A DNA stretch of 64,000 bases from contig JANJXV010000043.1 in the NCBI GenBank assembly GCA_024803745.1, forward strand, positions 7,507,518-7,571,517, in the 5' to 3' direction. The DNA is from Megascapheus bottae. Taxonomy: Eukaryota; Chordata; Mammalia; Rodentia; Geomyidae. Shown in pieces: positions 1 through 11,343 of the stretch. Within the stretch, counting starts at the first letter, position 1. Each line of letters begins with the position of its first letter. Below the pieces are notes generated by a model. It did no database searches and was not told the origin of the DNA. It saw nothing but the letters and a program-made list of their open reading frames with translations. The position numbers were made by a program, and so were the translations under genes.

Positions 1-538
1 ACACACCGGCAGAGTTCAACTTCCATAACAGACAAAAAATATTCCCGACCTTCAGAGTTAACGTTATTCATATTCCCTTGCCAATGGTTTTCTTCTTGAT
101 GAAAAATGACCTTGAGTGCACATAACTTCATTTACTCATCCAGATCATGACAAGGCCATATTGACTCCAAACCTACCTGCCCACTGAGGGTGGATGAAAG
201 CTCCAGGCTCAACTATAGGGTTCCTGTGAGGAAGCCAGTGTCCAGCTTCAGGAGGCAAAAACCACAGGCACAAGACACTCACCTCTGAGCCCATCAGAAC
301 TACAGTCGTTCAAAATGAAGGTGGGTGCAGACCAGGCATATTAGCTACTGTAAGAAGCCTTGAAATTACAACACAGACCTCAAAAGTACCCAGTCTCTCG
401 GAATATATGCTTGTGCTTGAAGAAGAACAAATTAGAAAAGTTCCATAGAAGTATTTGTTTAGACTCTTCATATATTCCAGGAGAAACTCAAAGGTCAAAT
501 GAATTTCATTCAACTTTTCCCTTCTCTATCATTGCCCC
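1..538. other. no recognised feature
   Basis: I read both strands and found no OR, V2R, SINE or L1 similarity that I can support. The short open frames here are chance frames with no recognisable motif. Confidence 0.5.
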
Positions 539-551
539 TTCCAGGAAAATT

Positions 552-1058
552 ATTTTTCCTATATTTTTATTGTAATTAACAGAAGGGTTGAATTACATGC
601 ACCAGAAAGAAGGTGCCTTACTTCACAAACATTGATACCCTTTCTCATGTCTTTGTCCTCGTTTCCCTCCCACCACCCCACCCTTCATCTTGTTTTCCTC
701 CCTTCCCTATCCGACCTCATATAACCAAATACGCATATATACAATACATCAGAAAACCAGATGAAATCCTGTAAGAATATGAGATAACCAAGGACAGCAA
801 AAAAGATGAGAGATAACATAATACATGAAGGACAACAATCACTCATTATATGGCTTTTGTTTCTATATCCTGGAGGTCTTTCATTTAGTATCATTCTATA
901 TGGCCTTATGTATCTAGGTTTTGTTCTATTGTAGATCTCTGCTAGGAGAGCCAAAGGTTTCTACTGATTATGACAAATGAGGGAAACCATTGAGCCTATG
1001 TTCCTTTGTGTCTGGCTTACTTCACTTAATATAATTTTTTTCTAAGTCTATCTATTTC
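552..1058 (-). mobile_element. 5'-truncated L1 3' end
   Basis: On the minus strand this reads as the end of L1 ORF2 followed by the L1 3'UTR; the plus strand begins with the antisense 3' end (ttattgtaattaac). It is collinear with the 3' ends at 16359-17404, 49735-50206 and 58755-59232. Imperfect target-site duplications (ttccaggaaaatt at 539-551, ttccaggaaatt at 1059-1070) bracket it, so this is a simple 5'-truncated insertion of about 0.5 kb. Confidence 0.85.
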
Positions 1059-1341
1059 TTCCAGGAAATTCTTAGAGTCTAAAATACCATTGTAATTTTG
1101 TTCTGTGCACATTCTATTTACAACAATTGCATTGAGAGCCTCACAGACACTATTGATCTGTAGAAAAACCATTTATTCTCCTGAACTGAATCTTTGCATC
1201 TGTCTATAAATACTCAGTCTCCAGACTCCTAAGGCTCTTAACTACTGTGCAACGAGGGAACAAGCTGGGGAATTAATTAGCCAATTACTCTTCACATTTT
1301 CCATATGGAAGAAGAAGCAGAGAGCTGCCTAATTCTTCCAT

Positions 1342-2391
1342 TTAGTTAAGTGTCCTACCCAAGTCCTGGGTTCCGAGGATCCTGCTGCCCAGCCTCCTCA
1401 GAGTCCTGCTAATGTCCCTGTTCCTCAGGCTGTAGATGAAGGGGTTCAGCATGGGGGAGACCACTGTGTACATCACCGAGGCCACCATGAGCTTCTTGGA
1501 GCCATGGAACATAGTGGAACCACAGTACGCACCAAGCAAGGTGCCATAGAAAAAGCAAACCACCGACAGATGAGCCCCACACATGGAAAAGGCTTTGTGC
1601 CTCCCACTTTCTGTGGGGATCCTGAGGATGGAAGAGATAATTTAGTAGTAAGAGTAAAGGATCCCTGAAAGAGGAAATAGCCCAAAGATGGCAGTAGTTA
1701 CATATATGAACAAGTTATTTGTAAGGTAACCAGAACAGGACAGTTTAAATATTTGAGAAGCATCACAGAAATAATTTGGGATTTCCACACTTTTAAAGCA
1801 AGTGAATTGTAAGATCAATATATTGTGTGACTGGGAATCCAGAAAACTAAACAGAGCATACACCAGTACTAAGATGGGACAGCAGCGAGGGTTCAAGAGG
1901 ACCGGGTAGTGCAGGGGGTGACAGATGGACACAAAGCCGTCATAGGCCATGACAGTCAGAAGCATGTCATCCATGCAGCCAAAAAAGAGGAAGAAAGACA
2001 TCTATGTGATGCAGCCCCCATAGGAGATGGCTCTGCTGTGATTCTGGATGTTCACCAGCATCTTGGGGACCGTAGTAGAAGTGAAGCAGATGATAGCCAA
2101 GGAGAGGTTACAGAGGAAGAAGTACACGGCCGTGTGGAGATGAGGGTCAGAGCTGACGGCCAGGATGATGAGCAGATTTCCCAGCACAGTGGTCAAATAC
2201 ATGAACAGGAAGATCCCAAAGAGGACTGGTTGTAGTTCAGGGTCATCTGAGAGTTCCAAGAGATAGAACTCAGAGACTGTGGTTAGATTTTCTGCTTTGA
2301 GATCACTTGGACAGCTGCTTAAAAAAGAAATGTCATTAGAAAAACAAAATGTGTGTCCAGGAATGCTCAACTGTTCATACCTGATATCCAA
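1342..2391 (-). pseudogene. OR1: family-7-type olfactory receptor pseudogene, two nonsense codons
   Basis: This is a seven-transmembrane odorant receptor of class II, family-7 style. Visible landmarks in order: N-glycosylation site ENLT (2281-2292), [14 protein letters not shown]1 [17 protein letters not shown], the TM3 end MAYDGFVSICHPL, the second extracellular loop cysteines, TM6 [13 protein letters not shown] and TM7 [14 protein letters not shown]. The whole gene stays in one frame. A TAG at 2002-2004 sits where related genes have Gln (CLTQM) and a TAA at 1642-1644 sits where they have Lys (YSYYK). There is no frameshift. The DRY-type motif has Gly for Arg, so even with readthrough, G-protein coupling is doubtful. 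The true start is uncertain: no Met lies next to the conserved ENLT, only an upstream in-frame ATG at 2391. A likely splice acceptor (tttaagcag) precedes the coding exon. It is paired with OR3. Confidence 0.9.
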
Positions 2392-2547
2392 ATATTTATA
2401 AGTTTAAATGTGTAATATACTTGATGTGCAGTGTACTTAGAAATATTTCTCTGTTATGGCAATCCCCCACTTCCAGCCTCTTCTCACCCAGAAGTTTGAC
2501 TATCATCCTGTCCTAATGGTGAACAGCATTGTTAGAAATCACAGAAC

Positions 2548-3697
2548 AATTTTTAAATGGGGTCGTTGTTTCTTGGACGGTTTACTTTGGAGAGGTTTAA
2601 TTTGTTGAGCTCTAGAGAGACTAATCCGAAGAAGAAATAAGAATAGCCAGTAGACACATGAAGAGATGCTCTCCATCTCTGGCTATAAAAGCAATGCAAA
2701 TCAAAACAACTTTGAGATTCCACCTCACTCCAGTTAGAATGGCCATGACCAAGACATGTAATAACAACAGATGCTGGCAGGTATGGGTCCAGAAGGGAAC
2801 AGTACTACACTGTTGGTTGGAGTGCAAATGTGTTGAGCCACTGTAGAGAGCAGTATGGAGAGTCCTCAGAGGGCTAAACATACAGCTTCCCTGTGACCCA
2901 CCAATCCCATTTGTGGGCATCTACCCAAATGTCCATAAACAAGGCCTCAGTAAATCTACCACCACAGCCAGGGTCACTCAGCATTATGTACCATAGCTAA
3001 GATATGGAACCAACCGAGAAGCCCCTCAGTCAATGAACAGATCAAGCAAATTTGCTTCATATACATAACTGAATTCTATGAACCATGAGAAAGAATGGCA
3101 TCAACACATTCATAAGGAAATGGAAAGGCCTAGAATAATCATATTAAGTGAAGCGAGACAGACCCAAAGAACCGTAGGCTGCATGGTTTCCCTCATTTGT
3201 GATAATTAGTACATGTCTAGGATTTTCCAAGTAGAGGACCACAATAGCTCAAATCTATGTGCATATGACCATATAGGATGATGCTAAGGTCAATGAACTC
3301 CAGGATATGGAAACAAGAGGGTTTTCTTCATGATTTTAATATAGTATGAGAAGGTATTTCTTGTTTCTAATGCCTCCCCCCATTATGATTTTTCCCTTCT
3401 TGTCACTGAATCTGATTTTGGTACCTGGTAAATTGTATAAGTATATGTATGTACTTGAATTAGGAAAGGGAAGCAAAACAACAAAATGGTGAGACAAAGG
3501 ACAAAGGATAACCCCATGTAACAGTAACACACACAAGACCATGTGTTGAAAATGCACTCTACAACTGGGGATGTGGACAGAGGGAAAGTGGGAGAAAAAC
3601 ATGAGTGGGCTTAACAATGTCCAACAAGAAATGTACTCACTAGATTACGTATATAACTGTAACTCCTCTGTACATTATCCTGGCTATAAAATGAAAT
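2548..3697 (+). mobile_element. L1 3' portion with a small 5' inversion
   Basis: From about 2628 the plus strand carries L1 ORF2 C-terminus (the cacatgaagagatgctc region, the Cys-rich stretch, then the 3'UTR) ending near 3697. Just upstream, 2548-2620 matches the immediately preceding part of ORF2 but on the minus strand (tttggag near 2588 is the antisense of the ctccaaa stretch). Adjacent L1 segments in opposite orientation with only a few tens of bases lost are the signature of twin-primed reverse transcription. It belongs to an older L1 lineage than the copies at 42.9-47.5 kb. Confidence 0.75.
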
Positions 3698-3714
3698 TGA
3701 AAAGGGAGAAGGGA

Positions 3715-4310
3715 TAGTAATGTACTGACCTAAATTAATTTTTTTTAAGAAATCCAAAAACAGAACAGAAATATGAGCTAGAGCATGTTGATATGATACT
3801 ACAGCTTACTCATGTCTTGAGTCAAGAACAGATTCATTGAAGATCATTCTCATAAGAATCATCTAAAGGATACAGTTCCATCACTTATAATGCATTCACA
3901 ATGAGGCAGCTATAAACATAGTCGAATTTTACCATTCTGAGAAAAAATTCAGACCCCTGAACAGTCACTCCTTATTTCATTGCAACCCCAGGCAGACATA
4001 AATCTACTTCTGGTCCCCCTGGACTTGCCTATTCTGGTATTATGGCATTTGCAGGAAAATGGGTGGACCTGGAAATGTGCTATTGAGGAGAGTAAGTCAG
4101 GCTCAGAGACAAAGAACACTTGTGTTCTCTCAGACATGGCTGTTAGATGTCACTTATCAACATGCAATGATCAACATGTCAGTGCACCTATACACAAAGT
4201 GAGTAAAGTGTGAGGGGTAGGAGAGGATTCTGAGGGTGTCAACTCCTGGATCACCTAAGCTACAGATTAATAAAAATGAACATCAGAAAGCAAAAACAGC
4301 TACTTAAAAA
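3715..4310. other. non-genic, unrecognised
   Basis: No gene or repeat that I recognise. A 77-codon open frame at 3980-4213 has no recognisable motif. Confidence 0.5.
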
Positions 4311-4311
4311 A

Positions 4312-4317
4312 TATATG

Positions 4318-4389
<72 letters not shown>
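4312..4389. repeat. (GT)n microsatellite
   Basis: About 78 bp of almost pure GT dinucleotides with one gtttg interruption, directly abutting a SINE at its right end. Confidence 0.97.
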
Positions 4390-4390
<1 letters not shown>

Positions 4391-4600
4391 CCCTTCCTGT
4401 TTCCAGTGGCTCCTGCCTGCAATTGTGAGATCTGAGGAAGGCAGTTCCCAGTGAGCCTGAGCAAGAATGTCCATAAGACTCTTACCTCCGAGAAACCACC
4501 AAAACAGCTGGAAATGGTACGAGCTATGGCTTGGGTGGTAAAGGGCCAACTTTGATCAAAACACCTTCAGGACATCTTCCAGACCATGGGTAAAAGATCT
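4390..4600 (+). mobile_element. B1/ID-type composite SINE, diverged
   Basis: The 5' half (gtggctcctgcctgcaattg, then agatctgag) matches the 7SL-derived half of the better preserved copy at 20146-20396. The second half (gctatggcttgggtggtaaa) resembles the ID-like half. It is diverged and without a clear tail. Confidence 0.65.
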
Positions 4601-5270
4601 GAAATCAGTGCAGGCATGCATGCACACACACAAACACACAGGGAGGAAGTTGAAGCATATGAAATGAAAAAAATGACATAAAACTGAGCTCAGAAGTGAG
4701 CACAGGGTAACATGTCAACCGTGTATCATTGTTGTGTGGTGTTCTTGTCACCAACAGTAGCAGCAGCAGTAGAAGCATCATCACCGTACATTTCCTCCTC
4801 CTCTTCCTCCTTCTCATCATTATCAGCATCACCATCATCATCATCATCATCCTCTCAGTCAAGCTGTCCTCATGATCCACAAAACACACCTCCAAAGCCC
4901 TTCTCAGACATCCACCCTCAGCACTCACTCGCTTAAGCCGCCTCTCTCTTCAGCCATGACCCAGGTGGACAGATCTGAGGACCTCAGACCTGCTGTGCAG
5001 CACCAGTTCAGCCTCTGGCCTCAGGGTGGATGTGAAGACACCATGGAAGCAGAGCTGGGGGATACTGACAAGGAGGAGGCAGATGGAGGAGCAGGGTCCT
5101 GCATGCAGGAGAGTGAAGGGCAGGGAACACAGGCTTCCAATCCAGTTCTAGATGGCCTGGGAGGATTGAGACCCACAGCTCCCAATTAACCAAATTGAGC
5201 ACATCAATGACAAGTCTCTGTGGACATTTCAAACAGAGAGCTGAGATGACATAAAGGAAATCCATGCTAG
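4600..5270 (+). repeat. duplication block Y, copy 1
   Basis: Plus-strand sequence from the cacacac/gggaggaagttgaagc stretch through accaggtggacagatctgag to gtggacatttcaaacagag is matched, in inverted orientation, by 55230-56000. Both copies lie on the 5' side of an OR pseudogene (OR1 here, OR3 there). The block holds a TCC/ATC-rich tract in the same relative place. A 105-codon frame (4872-5189) is not preserved in the other copy, so I do not call it coding. Confidence 0.8.
4790..4858. repeat. (TCC)n/(ATC)n low-complexity tract
   Basis: Runs of tcc followed by atc triplets. The corresponding place in block Y copy 2 (55755-55835) carries a gag/gga tract, as expected for an inverted duplicate of a drifting microsatellite. 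Confidence 0.9.
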
Positions 5271-5649
5271 GTTCAAGATTCTCTGTCTATCCAGATGATT
5301 AATACACTAAAACGTCTATCACCTATGCTTATCTGATGGACAGGTGGCATGGACTTTCACAATCCTTATAATTGATCTCCAAACTGGGGTGACTTTTAAT
5401 AAATTTTCATTGTTCTCTATCCATACCATATATCTTCAGAAACATCATGATTCCATCTTCAAAGTTTATATTTTTTATAATTTATTTTGTTTTATTATTC
5501 ATATAAACATTTATTCAAATATTTCCTTTTCTTCCCACCCACAAATACATACAGCAAACATTCCATGATTTAAGGTTATCATTACAATACAAACCCTGAT
5601 ATTACAACACAATACAGGTGAAGAGTTGAGAAGTTGGGTATTAATTTTC
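5271..5649. other. AT-rich non-genic spacer
   Basis: AT-rich sequence with no receptor or SINE similarity. Possible remains of an L1 3'UTR near 5460-5640 are too weak to call. Confidence 0.45.
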
Positions 5650-6034
5650 CAGATCTGCCCATTCCCTTACAAAATGTACAATATCATTTTTTCTGATGTG
5701 AGTACAGAATTTCATTGTCCATATAGACCACATTTTCTTGATCCATTCATCCACTGAGGGGTATTTCGGTTGACTGCATATCTTGGATAAGTAAACAATG
5801 CTTCAATGAAAATGGTGTTACTGGCAGTTGCAGTGGGGAAATGTTTGTAGTGTATTTTTATCAAATGGCCCAGAGTGGGAATGCTGGGTCACAGGGACTC
5901 TCTGTGCAGTCTTTTGAGGAACCTCCACAGCTTTTCAGAAATTTTACCAACAATGTCCCCTTCTGGCCACATCCCCACCAGCACCTGTGATTACCAGTTT
6001 TCTTCATAATGGTCATCTAACTGAGGTTTGGTGG
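5650..6034 (-). mobile_element. old L1 fragment (host of a later L1 insertion)
   Basis: Antisense L1 ORF2 C-terminus (cattcccttacaaaatg, tccattcatccactgagggg, ggtggaatctcaagg). It is interrupted at 6035-6044 by the element at 6045-8388 and resumes at 8399 (tttattgatttgcattt), where the next bases of the same L1 region are expected. Confidence 0.8.
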
Positions 6035-6044
6035 AATCTCAAGG

Positions 6045-8388
6045 TATTTTTTTTAATTTTTTATTGTAATTAATAAAAGGGTTACATGATATTTGCCTGA
6101 TAGAAGGTGCATTAATTCACATACATTGATACCCTTTCACATGTCTTGGTACCCTTTCCCCTCCCCCGCACCGTCCCCCCATCTTGGTTTTCCCCCATTC
6201 CCTATCCAATTTCAAATAACCAAATACAAATAAATTCAATATATCAAATAACAAAGTGAGATACTGTAACAATATGAGATACCCAAGGGACAGCAAAGGT
6301 GATGAGAGATAACATAGTACATTAAGGACAACAATCATTCATTATATGGCTTTTGTTTCAATATCCTGGAGGTCCTTTCAATTAGCTTCATACTACATGG
6401 CCTTAGGTATCAAGGTTTTGCTCTATTGCAGATCTCTGGTAGTAGAGCCCAAGGTTTCTACTGACTATGACAAATGAGGGAAACCATTGAGCCTAAGTTC
6501 CTTTGAGTCTGGCTTACTTCACTTAATATGATTTTTTGTAAGTCTTTCCATTTCCTAACAAATGGGTCGCTGTCGTTTTTTTCTGACAGCAGCATAGAAT
6601 TCAATTGTGTACAAATACCACAACTTGTTGATCCACTCATCAACTGAGGGACATCTAGGTTGGTTCCATATCTTTGCTATGGTGAATAGTGCTGCAATGA
6701 ACATTGTTGTGCTAGTGGATTTCGTATACCCTAGATTCTGGATGGTTGGGTAAATGACAAGTAGTGGAATTGCTGGGTCATAGGGGAATTCTATGTTTAG
6801 CCTTTTGAGGCACTGCCATACTGCTTTCCATAGTGGTTGAATGAGTTTGTACTCCCACCAACAGTGTAGTAGTGACCCCTCCTAGCCACATCCCCTCCAG
6901 CATCTGTTATTATTCGTTTTCCTGATCCTGGCCATTCTAACCGGAGTGAGGTGGAATCTTAGAGTTGTTTTGATTTGCATTTCTTTTATGACCAGGGATG
7001 TTGAGCATTTCTTCATGTGTCTATAGGCCATATTTATTTCTTGTTCAGAGAAGGCTCTCTTTAAGTCTTTGGCCCATTTTTTAATGGGAACGTTGTTACT
7101 TTGGAGATAGTTTTGGAGTGATTCAATTTTTTGAGTTGTTGATATATTTTAGATATGAGGCCTTTGTCCATTGTTTGGTTGGTGAAGATCTTCTCCCACT
7201 CTGTAGGCTTCCGAATTAATTTACTAGCTATGTCCTTTGCCATAAAGCTCTGGAGAAACTAGGAATCCAGGGAACATTCCTCAATATAATAAAGGCTGTG
7301 TATGACAAACCCACTGCTAGTATTACACTTAATGGTGAAAATCTAAAGCCATTCCCTCTAAAATCAGGAACAAGACAAGGATGCCCACTCTCTCCACTCC
7401 TCCTTAACATACTATTAGAATTCCTAGCCAGTGCAATAAGGCAAGAAGCAAGCATAAAGGGGATCCAAGTAGGGAAAGAGGAAGTAAAATTATCCCTCTT
7501 TGCAGATGACATGATTCTGTATTTAAAGAATCCTATAGACTCTACTCCCAAGCTCCTTGAGCTGATTCAAAAGTTTGGAAGGATAGCAGGGTATAAAATT
7601 AACGTCAAAAATCAACTTCCTTCCTTTACGCCAACAGTGAGAGGAAGGAGGCAATAATCAGGAAAGCAACTCCTTTCACCATAGCCTCAAAGAAAATAAA
7701 GTATCTAGGAATTAGCTTACCTATGAATGTAAAGGACCTTTTTGATGAAAACTTTAAAACCCTGAAAAAGGAAATTAAAGCAGAACTAAGGAAATGGAAA
7801 AACCTCCCATGCTCCTGGATTGGAAGAATCAACATTGTGAAAATGACAATCTTGCCAAGGGCTATCAACAAATTCATAGCAATACCCATTATTATCCCAA
7901 AGGCATTCTTTAAAGAAACAGAAGAGGCAATTCGAAATTTCATATGGAATAATAAAAGACCGCGTATAGCAAAAACACTTCTTAGCAGAAAGAACAGCCC
8001 TGGAGAAATTTCAATTCCAAACTGTAGACTCTGTTACAGGACTATAATTATCAAAACAGCTTGTTACTGGCACAAGAACAGGCCTGAAGACCAATGGAAT
8101 GGAACTGAGAACCCAGATATTAAACCACAGACCTATGACCACCTAATCTTTGACAAGGGAGCCAAAAAAATAGAATGGAAGAAAGACAGCCTTTTCAACA
8201 AGCTGTGCTGGCAGAACTGGTTAAGCACCTGCATAAAAGTAAAGTTGAATCCTTCTTTGTCAATATGCACTAGAATTAATTCGAAATGGATCAAAGAACT
8301 AGAGATAATACTGACACACTGAAAATTTTACAAGAAGGCTTCCTTGGCCCAGGTCGAAACTTTCTTAATAAGGACCAAAAATCACAAA
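6045..8388 (-). mobile_element. L1 with a 1.15-kb 5' inversion, nested in an older L1
   Basis: The 3' part (6045-7241, minus strand) runs from an ORF2 site reading atggcaaaggacatagctag through the Cys-rich C-terminus and 3'UTR to the tail. The 5' part (7243-8388) is on the plus strand and covers the reverse transcriptase, with the FADD catalytic motif in [14 protein letters not shown] near 7500-7530, up to tttcttaataaggacc. In L1 coordinates the inverted segment ends only about 60 nt before the forward segment begins. Its 5'-most base is at the junction, exactly as twin priming predicts. TSDs: aatctcaagg (6035-6044) and aatctcaaga (8389-8398). ORF2 is truncated and broken, so inactive. Confidence 0.9.
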
Positions 8389-8420
8389 AATCTCAAGATT
8401 TATTGATTTGCATTTTTTTT

Positions 8421-8675
8421 CAGTCCTGGGCCTTGAACTCGAGGCCTTGGCACTGTCCTTAGACACTTTTTACTCAAGCACTCTGCCATTTGAGCCACAC
8501 TGCCACTTCCAGCTTTTTCTATGGATGTGGTACCAAAGGACTTGAATCCAGGGCTTTGTGCATGGGAGCTGACAACTCTAAAACTAGGCTACCCTCCCAG
8601 CCCCTCTTGCTACTTTTTCCGGGCATGTGGCACTGAGCAGTTGAACCCAGGGCTCTATGCATGCTAGCTAAGCCC
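8421..8675 (-). mobile_element. ID-type SINEs, two partial units
   Basis: Antisense ID-like SINE sequence: gtcctgggccttgaactcga, then gagccacactgccacttcca, then ctcccagcccctcttgctac, followed by a second truncated unit (gcagttgaacccagggctct). Confidence 0.75.
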
Positions 8676-9617
8676 TCTAATATCAGATTAACATTTGTCC
8701 ATTGAATAGCACATTCACCGTTACCATACCTCTGCTGTGGTGACTAGTGCAGGAATTCCCTTGGATGTAAGAAATGTTGTGGCAGATCCTAAGCACATGG
8801 CAGGGAAATGAGGTAGAGCCTAAAGCTTTATGCTTCTCATATGAGGAAGGAAAGAAGTTGTTTTCGATACACAACAAATCTACATAGGGATCTAGAAATC
8901 GACATCCTTATGTGTTGGAGAAAGACAACAAGACTCTGACCTTCAATTAAACACCAAAAAAGTTGAAAGGAGTTATGTCTCAATGAAAGCAGTGCCAGCC
9001 TTGACAAAAAGAAAAAAAAATCAGGAACAGGGTAAGGTCCAGAGTTCAAGACCCAGAAAAAAGGATTGCAGTGCTAAATTCCAGAAATCTTAACAGCTTT
9101 AGTTATGAAATCTCACCACTTGAGATCTCTCAATCTCAGTGACCTCTTTCTTTTCCATTTCTCAAAATATTATTATGGTTAAATAGTTGTACCAGAGGAT
9201 TCAACTTGTCATTTTTATTTATGGGCTCTGTAATCAAAGTCATTTATTCCACAGTTCTTATAGACTATCTCATGCCCTACCAATCCCCTCACTTTGTCTG
9301 GATTCCTTTCCACATATGTATATGAGCAAATGCAGTCATGATATTCTTTTGAACTCAGGGTCTGGGTGCTGTCCCTGGTGCTGGTTTTGAACCATGACCC
9401 TCAGATCTAAGCCTCCGGAGTAGCTAGGATGACAGGCATAAAACACCATCACACAGCTTTATTTCCCTTTAGCGTTTCCTGATTTTTTAACTATTCTGAG
9501 CACATTTTATTTTGTTTATTACAATTTCAATAAATAATGAAAACCCCAACTATGTGTCAAATATACCTGTAGCACCACTATACATTACAACAAAAAATAA
9601 AAAGATAAATTTTTAAA
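8676..9617. other. non-genic with SINE remnants
   Basis: I recognise a weak plus-strand SINE at about 8895-9060 (aaaagttgaaaggagttatg, then gtccagagttcaagaccca) and an antisense B1-like piece at about 9350-9470 (ttttgaaccatgaccctcag, then tagctaggatgacaggcat). The rest is unrecognised. Confidence 0.5.
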
Positions 9618-9750
9618 AAGTGGACACAAACAGATCATTTTTGTTTTGGTAGCACTGGTGTTTGAACCCAGGGCTTTCTGATTTCTTGGCAAATGATATA
9701 AAACGTGCTTTCTTTGGTTTTAGTAATTTACAGATGGGATCTAGTACTTT

Positions 9751-10496
9751 CGGGGTTTTTTAAAGAACTTATTAATGTTGATTTTTATATCATATTTTAA
9801 ATGACAAGTTTAACAAACAAGTGCTCAAGGAGGGAATGTCTCTTTACAATTACTGGGACTTAGTATGTAGAACTTAATCAAAATTAGGCTAAGGGTTTGC
9901 ATGTCATAGAAACATTAATTTAAGAAATAAGACCTTATGTCTATAGAGTCATAAGTTTTTATGTCTATATAGTTATGTTTATATTTCCATTACCATGTCC
10001 ATAGCTTTGTGTGTGCAGTTATTGAGTCCTTGTTCTTGTACTCTTTGGATTTAATAGCCACATATTACGGATACTAGGTGCCTTTTGTTCCTTACGTCTT
10101 GACTTGTCTGACTCAACATGATTCTCTCTAGGTTCATCCATTTCCCTGTGAATGCCATTGTTTTATCTTGTCTGTTGGCTCTGTAGAATTCCATTGTGTA
10201 TATATACCACATTTTCTGTATCCATTCATCTGCAGTAGGGCATCTGGGTTGTTTCCATCGCCTGGCTATTGTGAATAGTGTAGAGATGAACATAGCTGAG
10301 CAGGTGTCCTTGTAATATCTTGGGTCATGATGTTTAGGATAGATGCCCAGAGTGGTATGGCGGGATCGTAGGGAAGGTCTATTTTCAGTTCTTTAAGAAA
10401 CCTCCACACTGCTTTCCAGAGTGGCTGAACTAGTCTGCATTCCCACCAGCAGTGTAATAGGGTTCCTTTTTCTCCACAACCCCGCCAGCAACTGTG
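9751..10496 (-). mobile_element. L1 3' part of a U6-L1 chimeric retroposon
   Basis: On the minus strand it begins cagttgctggcggggttgtg, inside the ORF2 Cys-rich region, passes through the ORF2 end (80-codon frame at 10051-10293, including EFYRANRQDKTMAFTGKW) and ends in a 3'UTR near 9751. It belongs to the same subfamily as 14331-15435 and 30040-31045. Its 5' end is joined directly to a U6 sequence, and the joint unit is flanked by TSDs at 9738-9750 and 10603-10615. Confidence 0.9.
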
Positions 10497-10602
10497 AAAA
10501 TATGGAAGGCTTCACGAATTTGCATGTCATCCTTGCACAGGGGCCATGCTAATCTTCTCTGTATTGTTCCAATTTCAGTATATGTGCTGCCAAAGCAAGC
10601 AC
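10497..10602 (-). pseudogene. U6 snRNA pseudogene, 5' part of a U6-L1 chimera
   Basis: The minus strand reads as near full-length U6 spliceosomal RNA: 5' end gtgcttgctttggcagcaca, the acagagaagattagcatgg core and the 3' end ccatatttt. It differs from the U6 consensus (recalled, not searched) at several sites, including ctcgcttcgg changed to cttgctttgg. The exact U6 5' end abuts the TSD at 10603 and the U6 3' T-run abuts L1 sequence at 10496. This is a retrocopy, so no upstream snRNA promoter is expected. Confidence 0.93.
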
Positions 10603-11343
10603 GATCTAGGACTCTTTAATTCACAGGTCTGACCAGATGCTTATATCTCAGGGATGAGCCTCTAACTGCCTGCTCATAAAAGCAAGGTGGATGATTTTTG
10701 TTTTTTGCTTGCTTCTTTGCATCTTGGTTTGTACTATTCCTGGGGTTTGAACTCAGGATGTGGACACTTTCCCTGATTTTTTTCCTCAGGGCTATTTTTC
10801 TGCTTCTTGAGCCATAGCTTAAGTTTTTGCTCTGTGTGTGTGTTGTAATTGAATTTAAAACTCATACGTGATGACGGGAGGGAAGAACTTGGACACTGGG
10901 AAGGTAGAAATTACATTATCCAGAATGAAATGCACTCTTCGCCTGACTTATGTAATGGTAGCCCATTTATATAACACCTTTAAAATAACAAAAGTCATCA
11001 GGGGAAAAAATTAAGGCACTAGTTTATAATTTTTAAATTAACTCAAGCTAAAGGGCAGAATGGGATAGCTGGCCACAAAATAACATGTTCTGACTTCAAA
11101 GTCTGTCCAATAGTATTGAAGTAAAATGTACATATTACAAAATTTGCCACTCAATCCTTGCAACATTCTTTGTTGGGCCTAACATCTGTAAACATTCATC
11201 ATTCTTTACAAACTAACAATTTAAACATTACAAAGATATATTCCTCCTTAAGGAATCCATCCTGACATAGCCAGAATGGTTTTCCACTGCTAATGGATTG
11301 TACTAATTAAACTAGATGCATACAGTATTCAGACACGTAGAAT

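Larger units (their letters stand above)
9618..10860 (+). repeat. linker duplication block X, copy 1 (interrupted)
   Basis: 9618-9737 and 10603-10860 match 59340-59770 in the same orientation (shared stretches include ttttggtagcactgg, then gcttatatctcagg versus gctcatatctcatg, then aaagcaaggtgg and acactttccctga). Copy 1 is split by the U6-L1 chimera at 9751-10602. Part of the block (10735-10860) is antisense SINE, but the 90 bp before it is not SINE, so the similarity is not just a shared repeat. Confidence 0.75.

Noticed and set aside
4872..5189. 105-codon frame in block Y, Glu/Gly-rich
   Set aside because: The paralogous copy at 55389-55560 keeps sequence similarity but not the same open frame, so there is no sign of coding constraint.
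10497..10602. Functional U6 snRNA gene
   Set aside because: Several changes from the U6 consensus, fused to L1 and bounded by TSDs, so a retrocopy without its promoter.
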